Positions 5,931 through 10,472 of a stretch of 10,472 nucleotides of DNA are shown here, piece by piece. Under the pieces are notes generated by a model. That model was not told the DNA's origin and searched no databases. It was given only the letters and a program-made list of their open reading frames with translations. Position 1 is the first letter of the stretch. The number at the start of each line of letters is the position of its first letter. Both the position numbers and the translations under genes were made by a program. Source of the stretch: an uncultured Moheibacter sp. (GTDB taxonomy: Bacteria > Bacteroidota > Bacteroidia > Flavobacteriales > Weeksellaceae); the NCBI GenBank assembly GCA_937875605.1, contig CALLXZ010000070.1, positions 1 through 10,472 of the forward strand, in the 5' to 3' direction.

Positions 5931-7232
5931 ATGAATTCTCAGACTCAAATAAAATGCCCTAATTGCGGGACATCCATTGATGTTCAGGACATTCTTGCTC
6001 ATCAATTGGAAGAAGAAATTAAGCAAAAATACCAAAACCAAGCAGCGCAAGAAAAACAAAAAATTGAGGTTCAATTGCAGCAATTCAATCAGGAAAAGGA
6101 GCAATTTGAATTAAAGAAAAAGCAAGAAAATGAATTATTTAAAGAGCGCTTAGAGAAACAGTTAAGTGAAGAAAAGGCTTTGTTGGAAAAGAAAGCTAAA
6201 GAAAGACAGTTGAAATTTGAAGAACAAATCAAACAGAAATTATCAGACGAGCAAGCTGAACAATTTGGTGCACTTCAAAAAGAATTGAATGAAAAATCGG
6301 AACAAATCAAAGAATTAAACCGTACAAAAGCCGAAATAGAAAAGCTGAAACGGGAAAAATCAGAATTGAAAGAAGAAATAGAAGCTGAATCCCAACGAAA
6401 ATTAAACGAAACACTTCAACTCGAAAAAGATAAAATCCGAAAATCAGAAGAAGAGCGTAATGAATTAAAAATTAGAGAATTACATAAGCAATTAGAAGAC
6501 CAGAAAAAGCTGACGGAAGAAATGAAACGGAAGCAGGAACAAGGTTCTATGCAACTGCAAGGAGAGGTTCAGGAATTGGCGATTGAAGAATGGCTTATGG
6601 CGCATTTTCCGCTGGATACGATAGAAGAAGTAAAGAAAGGAGCTCGTGGTGGTGATTGTGTACAGGTTGTTAATACTCGTACTCGCCAAAATCTAGGAAA
6701 AATATATTACGAGAGTAAACGCACAAAGGATTTCCAGCCCAGTTGGATTGAAAAATTTAAAACGGATATGCGGGAAAAAGGAGCTGATGTGGGCGTTTTG
6801 GTGACGGAAGCCATGCCTTCCGGGCAGGAACGATTAGCTAATCTGAATGGAATTTGGGTCTGTTCGTACGAAGAATTTAAGGGACTTTGCGTTGTTCTAC
6901 GGGAATCGGTGGTTCAGGTAAGTTTGGCTTTGGCTTCACAAGAAAACAAAGGCGATAAAATGAATATGCTTTATGACTATCTGACCAGTAATAATTTCCG
7001 AATGCAAATTGAAGCAATAGTTGAAGGTTTTTCTTCCATGAAAAATGCCTTGGAAAGTGAAAAAAGAGCGATGCAGAGAATTTGGAAGGAACGCGAAAAA
7101 CAAATAGAAAAAGTGATTTCGAATACAGTTGATATGTATGGATCTATCAAAGGAATTGCCGGAAATGCAGTTCAGTCAGTAAAAGCTTTGGAATTAGATA
7201 TAGAAACGGAAGAAATTGATTTTGAGGATTGA
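5931..7232 (+). CDS. DUF2130 protein: CxxC zinc-ribbon half, long coiled coil, nuclease-like domain
   Basis: A 433-residue protein of unknown function. The N-terminus has CPNCG (C9, C12), half of a zinc-ribbon knuckle; a second pair is not nearby. A very long coiled coil rich in E, K and Q covers about 25-205. The C-terminal DUF2130 domain starts near 208 (QLQGEVQELAIEEWL). It contains a D...ExK arrangement, GARGGDCVQVV (D242) then KIYYESKRTK (E261, K263), followed by GADVGVLVTEAMPSG (284-298); this resembles a PD-(D/E)XK nuclease core and the overall plan of RmuC. A second helical part rich in charged residues covers about 340-433. A DNA-related role is plausible but inferred. It follows the HAD gene with zero spacing and converges on thiamine diphosphokinase. 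The start ATG is clear. Confidence 0.88.
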   Translation: MNSQTQIKCPNCGTSIDVQDILAHQLEEEIKQKYQNQAAQEKQKIEVQLQQFNQEKEQFELKKKQENELFKERLEKQLSEEKALLEKKAKERQLKFEEQIKQKLSDEQAEQFGALQKELNEKSEQIKELNRTKAEIEKLKREKSELKEEIEAESQRKLNETLQLEKDKIRKSEEERNELKIRELHKQLEDQKKLTEEMKRKQEQGSMQLQGEVQELAIEEWLMAHFPLDTIEEVKKGARGGDCVQVVNTRTRQNLGKIYYESKRTKDFQPSWIEKFKTDMREKGADVGVLVTEAMPSGQERLANLNGIWVCSYEEFKGLCVVLRESVVQVSLALASQENKGDKMNMLYDYLTSNNFRMQIEAIVEGFSSMKNALESEKRAMQRIWKEREKQIEKVISNTVDMYGSIKGIAGNAVQSVKALELDIETEEIDFED

Positions 7233-7319
7233 GTTCTAATAGGTATATACGTTTACGTTTAATATATTCAATTTTCCTATAATTTACATTATGTTAAATG
7301 GAATTTTATTCTACTACTC
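7233..7319. other. Convergent gap between the DUF2130 and thiamine diphosphokinase genes
   Basis: An 87-base A/T-rich space where both transcripts should end. It has only a weak five-base dyad (ATAAT, four bases, ATTAT) and a CGTTTA tandem (twice). I see no convincing stem-plus-U-run terminator on either strand. Confidence 0.3.
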
Positions 7320-7928
7320 TTATTCTATTTTTACAAATATTAAAAGATTTCCTTCATTATATCGAATCGTTACTTTATCCTCATTGGCTGTATTTCGAAT
7401 TCCAATTCGAGAAGTTATATCCAAATCTTCATTTTTCAATGCAAATTTTAAGCCTTCAGTTTGAACTCCATTCGTTACAGGAAACGGATACAATGAAATA
7501 ATTCTATTTTTGTAACCTTCTAGTATAGTTTCCTTGTCGGCAAAAAAATAATAACTGTAATCGTCAAAAAACATCAACATCAATTTATCTTTAAATTTTA
7601 AACCTGATGATAAATTTCCTAAAAAGTGATCATGTTCCATGCCGCTGCTGCCATAAATGTAGACTTCTTTATAATTACGTGATTCGATAATCATCAGTGC
7701 TTTCTCGAAATCCGTAAAATCTTGGTCAGGCGTTACGACGATTTCTATATCATTTGGAATTTCTGATGAGGAAATAGAATCAAAATCTCCGCTGACTACA
7801 TCCGGAACTATGTAATTATTTCTCAAATAATTATAAGCGCCATCTGTGCAAAAAATCTTTTTGAATTGTTTTAAATCGGGGAATTTCGCAGGCGCCTGGC
7901 CGTTCAAAAAAAGAGCCACTCTATTCAT
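7320..7928 (-). CDS. Thiamine diphosphokinase
   Basis: Transfers diphosphate from ATP to thiamine to make thiamine diphosphate, the active cofactor of pyruvate dehydrogenase, transketolase and others. Visible motifs in the 202-residue protein: DGAYNYL (29-35), VSGDFDSI (45-52) and PDQDFTDFEKAL (67-78), which are the catalytic Asp-rich segments, GSSGMEHDHFLGNL (93-106), and the C-terminal beta domain with EGLKFALKN (158-166) and RIGIRNTA (174-181), where thiamine normally binds. Length is normal for the bacterial enzyme. Its ATG lies inside the end of the adenosyltransferase gene (8-base overlap), so it is second in a two-gene cofactor operon. No thiamine riboswitch is seen. It converges on the DUF2130 gene without a clear terminator between. 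Confidence 0.93.
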   Translation of the reverse strand: MNRVALFLNGQAPAKFPDLKQFKKIFCTDGAYNYLRNNYIVPDVVSGDFDSISSSEIPNDIEIVVTPDQDFTDFEKALMIIESRNYKEVYIYGSSGMEHDHFLGNLSSGLKFKDKLMLMFFDDYSYYFFADKETILEGYKNRIISLYPFPVTNGVQTEGLKFALKNEDLDITSRIGIRNTANEDKVTIRYNEGNLLIFVKIE

Positions 7929-8487
7929 TGGGGAGCCATTTTATTTCTTCATGTCCCGCATCGTATGCGATTTTACGAGCTAATACAAATAAATAATCCG
8001 ATAGTCGATTCAAATATTTTAATACTTCTTCGCGAATTTCTTCTACTTCTTTTAACGAAACAGAAATTCGCTCTGCCCTTCTGCAAATACAACGACAAAG
8101 ATGAGCATGAGAAGAAGCGAGGTTTCCGCCCGGTAAAATGAAATGTGTCAAGGGAGGTAACTCCTCCTCCATCTTGTCAATCCAATTTTCCAATTGTAAA
8201 ATATCTATTTCCTGAAGGATTTTTGGAAGCCTGGATTTTCCATTCGCCAAATACAATTTCTCCGTAGGCGTAGCTAATTCCGCTCCCACATGAAATAAAT
8301 TCTTTTGGATTTGGATTAATTGTTCATCATATATATTATTTATATCTGAACTTCTTACCAATCCGATGGCTGAATTTAGTTCGTCCACAGTACCATATGC
8401 GTCAATGCGTATGTGATTTTTAGACACTTTAACACCACCATATAAAGAAGTTGAGCCTTTATCCCCTGTTTTTGTATAAACTTTCAT
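7921..8487 (-). CDS. PduO-type cob(I)alamin adenosyltransferase
   Basis: Adds the adenosyl group from ATP to reduced cobalamin, giving adenosylcobalamin for enzymes such as methylmalonyl-CoA mutase. In the 188-residue sequence: the ATP-binding loop YTKTGDKGSTSLYGG (4-18), DELNSAIG (35-42), FILPGG (116-121), CRCICRRAER (131-140) with the arginines of the active site, and YLNRLSDYLFVLAR (158-171). These define the PduO/MMAB family rather than CobA or EutT. Length is normal and the ATG at 8487 is obvious from the MKVYTKTGD start. It is the first gene of a pair with thiamine diphosphokinase and faces away from exbB. No cobalamin riboswitch was recognised upstream. Confidence 0.94.
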   Translation of the reverse strand: MKVYTKTGDKGSTSLYGGVKVSKNHIRIDAYGTVDELNSAIGLVRSSDINNIYDEQLIQIQKNLFHVGAELATPTEKLYLANGKSRLPKILQEIDILQLENWIDKMEEELPPLTHFILPGGNLASSHAHLCRCICRRAERISVSLKEVEEIREEVLKYLNRLSDYLFVLARKIAYDAGHEEIKWLPNE

Positions 8488-8812
8488 TGATTTTTTTATT
8501 CATTATATTTTAATTCTGTAATAATTATTCTGGCAGAACCAATCCTTTTCCGTGAGGGTAAATATATTTATTTTTTATGAGTCCAAAAGCTTGAACTATT
8601 GGAATTTAATAATTTTAAAAAAATGGTTCAGTTTTTGTGGAATATTATAATAAATTGTATCTTTTTTTATCAAATACCTCCTTTTTAGATAAGCTATTAG
8701 TGTTAAATTATAATTAAGAGGAAAATTTTTTTTCGAAAAAATCGGATTATTTAAGATAAAATTATAGATTCGCATTCTTGTAAATAAAAATTAGTGATAA
8801 TTAAAATTAAAA
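8488..8812. other. Divergent intergenic region between adenosyltransferase and exbB
   Basis: A 325-base, very A/T-rich spacer that must hold both outward promoters. For exbB the best candidate is TTG (8635-8637), 20 bases, TATCTTTT (8658-8665), one mismatch, implying a leader of about 140 bases. For the adenosyltransferase, on the minus strand TTG (8585-8583), 17 bases, TATATTTA (8565-8558) is a weak match. A palindrome TTTTTTCGAAAAAA lies at 8728-8741. One coding-like patch sits at 8525-8605. I see no RNA gene or riboswitch. Confidence 0.5.
8525..8605 (-). pseudogene. Possible remnant of a protein C-terminus (26 codons, no start)
   Basis: A minus-strand frame bounded by TAA at both ends, without any ATG, GTG or TTG that would explain it as a whole gene. 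It has a distinctly higher GC content than the surrounding spacer and ends with the protein-like sequence YIYPHGKGLVLPE before a TAA at 8527-8525. It reads like the last codons of a decayed gene whose upstream part was lost. I do not recognise the parent protein. A functional non-coding sequence or chance are alternatives. Confidence 0.25.
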
Positions 8813-9637
8813 ATGGAAATGGAAACAAATGAAACTTTTCAACCTAGAAAATCTACTAAAAGAGGAGGTTTAAATGCACCTATTACAATCATTATCTTAA
8901 TCGGTATCGCGATGGCGGTATTTTATGGTCTGTTTGGTAGTGGATCCAATTTTGAAGGTGGAGATCCGGTAGCTGGACACCCTAAAAACTTCATGGGAAT
9001 TATATTTAAAGGAGGAGTCATCATTCCATTCCTAATGTCATTCTTTTTGATGGTAATTGTTTTTGGTATTGATCGTTTCTTCGCATTGGGAAGAGCTAAC
9101 GGAAAAGGAAATACTACGAAATTCGTAGACAACATCCGTGATTTAGTATCAAGAAACCAAATTAATGATGCATTGGAACTTTGTGATCAGCAAAAAGGTT
9201 CTGTTGGAAATGTGGTACGTGAAGGTTTGACAACCTATAAAGCACTTGCTAATGATAACAGCATGAACAAAGAGCAAAAATTAATTGAATTGAACAAAAC
9301 ATTGGAAGAAGCTACTACACTGGAAATGCCGGCATTGGAAAAGAATACTTCCATCATTTCAACGATTGCTTCCGTTGGTACGTTGATTGCCTTAATGGGT
9401 ACGGTAATCGGGATGATCAAGGCATTCTTTGCTTTAGGTGAAGGTGGAGGAACTCCTGATGCTGCAAAACTTTCAGTTGGTATTGCAGAGGCACTTATCA
9501 ATACAGGTATGGGAATTGGAGCTTCTGCGATTGCAATTATTGTTTATAACATGATTACCAACAAAATTGACGATTTGACTTTCAAAATCGACGAAGTTGG
9601 TATGAGCATCCAGCAATCATTTGCTGCACACCATTAA
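8813..9637 (+). CDS. exbB: ExbB/TolQ/MotA-family proton-channel protein
   Basis: Inner-membrane subunit of the Ton motor: a pentamer of ExbB holds an ExbD dimer and converts proton flow into movement of TonB. The 274-residue protein has helices at about 22-42, 67-90, 181-207 and 227-249. The first is the extra N-terminal helix common in Bacteroidota versions. The conserved MotA/ExbB segment is clear: TIASVGTLIALMGTVIGMIKAF (184-205) and VGIAEALINTGMGIGASAIA (222-241), preceded by the cytoplasmic domain of about 95-180. Length fits the Bacteroidota form. The start could be ATG 8813 or 8819; either leaves the first helix intact. It leads an exbB-exbD-exbD operon and probably serves TonB receptors generally, including the one at the left edge. 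Confidence 0.93.
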   Translation: MEMETNETFQPRKSTKRGGLNAPITIIILIGIAMAVFYGLFGSGSNFEGGDPVAGHPKNFMGIIFKGGVIIPFLMSFFLMVIVFGIDRFFALGRANGKGNTTKFVDNIRDLVSRNQINDALELCDQQKGSVGNVVREGLTTYKALANDNSMNKEQKLIELNKTLEEATTLEMPALEKNTSIISTIASVGTLIALMGTVIGMIKAFFALGEGGGTPDAAKLSVGIAEALINTGMGIGASAIAIIVYNMITNKIDDLTFKIDEVGMSIQQSFAAHH

Positions 9638-9654
9638 TTCATTTTTTAATCTGA

Positions 9655-9670
9655 AAACGGGAAACCGTTT
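9655..9670 (+). repeat. Hairpin with GAAA tetraloop between exbB and exbD
   Basis: AAACGG and CCGTTT pair perfectly around a GAAA (GNRA) loop, 17 bases after the exbB stop. There is no U-run behind it, so it is unlikely to stop transcription fully. It may stabilise the exbB mRNA end or tune the exbB to exbD ratio, which matters because the motor needs more ExbB than ExbD. Confidence 0.4.
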
Positions 9671-9701
9671 ATAATTAGTAATTAATAATAAAAAATGAAA
9701 A

Positions 9702-10298
9702 ATGGCAAGAGTTAAACCAAAAAGACAAGGTATCCACATGGATATGACGGCGATGAGTGATATGGCTTGGTTGTTGCTTACTTTCTTCATCCTAACCACA
9801 CAGTTCAAAAAGCCGGATATCGTCCCTGTGAAAACACCAAGTTCTGTTGCTGAAACCAAAATTCAGGATGGTGATTTGATTCGTATTACCATTAACAATG
9901 AAGGAAAATACTATTTCAGCATCGTTGATGACAAAAACAAACTTCCTATTTTGGAAAAAATGGGAGCCAAATACGGCATCACTTTTACAGACGCAGAAAA
10001 AAGCAGTTTCATGAAAATGTCCGAAATACCGGTTCCGGTAAGAGGATTGAAACAATATTTGAACTTAACGGATGGTCAGAAACAAGCTACTATTCCCGGA
10101 ATTCCGATGGATAGTACAGACCTTCAGTTAATTGATTGGGTAGATTTTAGTTTTCAGCAAGATCCTAATATAAAATTAGCAATTAAGGGAGATCAGAAAG
10201 CACAGTATCCTGAATTCAGAGACCTGATCAAACAATTGGTAGAAAGAGACTATAACAAGTTTCAGTTGGTAACAAGTTCAGAAGCAAAACCTAAATAA
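9702..10298 (+). CDS. exbD: ExbD/TolR-family biopolymer transport protein
   Basis: Partner of ExbB in the Ton motor; carries the proton-relay aspartate in its single membrane helix. In the 198-residue sequence the short N-terminal tail ([10 protein letters not shown]) is followed by [18 protein letters not shown] (14-31), in which D20 is the expected counterpart of the essential Asp of E. coli ExbD. The periplasmic domain spans about 40-190; it is longer than in the classical 140-residue ExbD because of an insertion around 85-145 (including [10 protein letters not shown]), typical of Bacteroidota forms as I recall them. It lies 64 bases after exbB. An out-of-frame ATG seven bases upstream opens only a six-codon frame. 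The second exbD begins seven bases after its stop. Confidence 0.92.
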   Translation: MARVKPKRQGIHMDMTAMSDMAWLLLTFFILTTQFKKPDIVPVKTPSSVAETKIQDGDLIRITINNEGKYYFSIVDDKNKLPILEKMGAKYGITFTDAEKSSFMKMSEIPVPVRGLKQYLNLTDGQKQATIPGIPMDSTDLQLIDWVDFSFQQDPNIKLAIKGDQKAQYPEFRDLIKQLVERDYNKFQLVTSSEAKPK

Positions 10299-10305
10299 GA
10301 CAAAG

Positions 10306-10472
10306 ATGGCAAGTATAGTAGAAAATAATAGTGGCGGTAAAGGCGATGGCAAAGTACGCGCCAAGAAGCAGTCCACAGCAGTCGATATGACACCGTTGGC
10401 AGATTTAGGATTTCTTTTGATCACATTCTTTATGTTTACCACAACTTTCAGTAAACCCAATGTAATGGGATT
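10306..10472 (+). CDS. exbD: Second ExbD-family protein, N-terminal part (runs off right edge)
   Basis: ATG at 10306 opens a frame to the window edge (55 codons plus two bases). The tail is Gly/Lys-rich ([16 protein letters not shown]), followed by the membrane-helix signature [21 protein letters not shown] (from 26), with D33 as the expected proton-carrying Asp. It differs from the first ExbD in its tail and helix, so it is a paralogue and not a duplication error. Tandem exbD genes after exbB are common in this phylum, and a heterodimer inside the ExbB pentamer is possible. A tonB gene may follow outside the window. Confidence 0.9.
   Translation, partial: MASIVENNSGGKGDGKVRAKKQSTAVDMTPLADLGFLLITFFMFTTTFSKPNVMG

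Noticed and set aside
7298..7501. Plus-strand 67-codon frame after the DUF2130 gene
   Set aside because: Mostly antisense to the thiamine diphosphokinase gene, with no recognisable motif.
8488..8812. Cobalamin or thiamine riboswitch controlling the cofactor genes
   Set aside because: No recognisable conserved box or long GC-rich fold of either class was seen in the A/T-rich spacer.
9235..9501. Minus-strand 88-codon frame
   Set aside because: Antisense to exbB, whose family motifs are unmistakable; composition is that of a shadow.
10278..10460. Minus-strand 60-codon frame at the right edge
   Set aside because: Antisense to the second exbD, which has the ExbD membrane signature.

Overview
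The window looks like chromosomal DNA of a Flavobacteriia-type member of the Bacteroidota, possibly near the Weeksellaceae/Chryseobacterium group. The grounds are low GC, a promoter matching the phylum consensus (TTG, 19 bases, TAnnTTTG), no obvious Shine-Dalgarno sequences, several TTG starts, and typical gene sets: an ECF sigma operon, a TonB-dependent receptor with a carboxypeptidase-like N-terminal domain, exbB-exbD-exbD, and a DUF1343/NamZ hydrolase. Genus and species cannot be fixed from this sequence. I see no insertion sequence, CRISPR array, tRNA or rRNA.

Positions 1-2525 (minus strand) form one apparent operon, read right to left. A phylum-consensus promoter with a palindrome over its -33 element drives an ECF sigma factor. 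A four-helix membrane protein overlaps the sigma gene by ATGA and is a candidate anti-sigma factor. Next come a small exported His-rich CxxC protein and a TonB-dependent receptor that runs off the left edge. Together they resemble a surface-uptake system, perhaps for a metal ion, with its own sigma switch.

Positions 2526-2710 are non-coding. They hold two perfect hairpins, a C-rich leader and a 15-codon ORF, and are one of the least explained parts of the window.

Positions 2711-7232 hold cell-envelope and housekeeping genes. A LolC/E-type permease (minus) is divergent, with only 20 bases between, from a NamZ-type exo-N-acetylmuramidase (plus). Downstream on the plus strand are a HAD phosphatase and, with zero spacing, a DUF2130 protein combining a zinc-binding CxxC pair, a long coiled coil and a nuclease-like C-terminal domain.

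Positions 7233-8487 carry two cofactor genes on the minus strand, overlapping by 8 bases: a PduO-type cobalamin adenosyltransferase followed by thiamine diphosphokinase.

Positions 8488-8812 form an AT-rich divergent spacer with one coding-like fragment. Positions 8813-10472 are exbB, exbD and the start of a second exbD. These inner-membrane motor genes would supply the energy that receptors such as the one at the left edge need, although nothing in the window links the two ends directly. The strongest candidates for something undescribed are the sigma/membrane-protein/His-rich-protein/receptor cluster and the structured 2560-2658 element.
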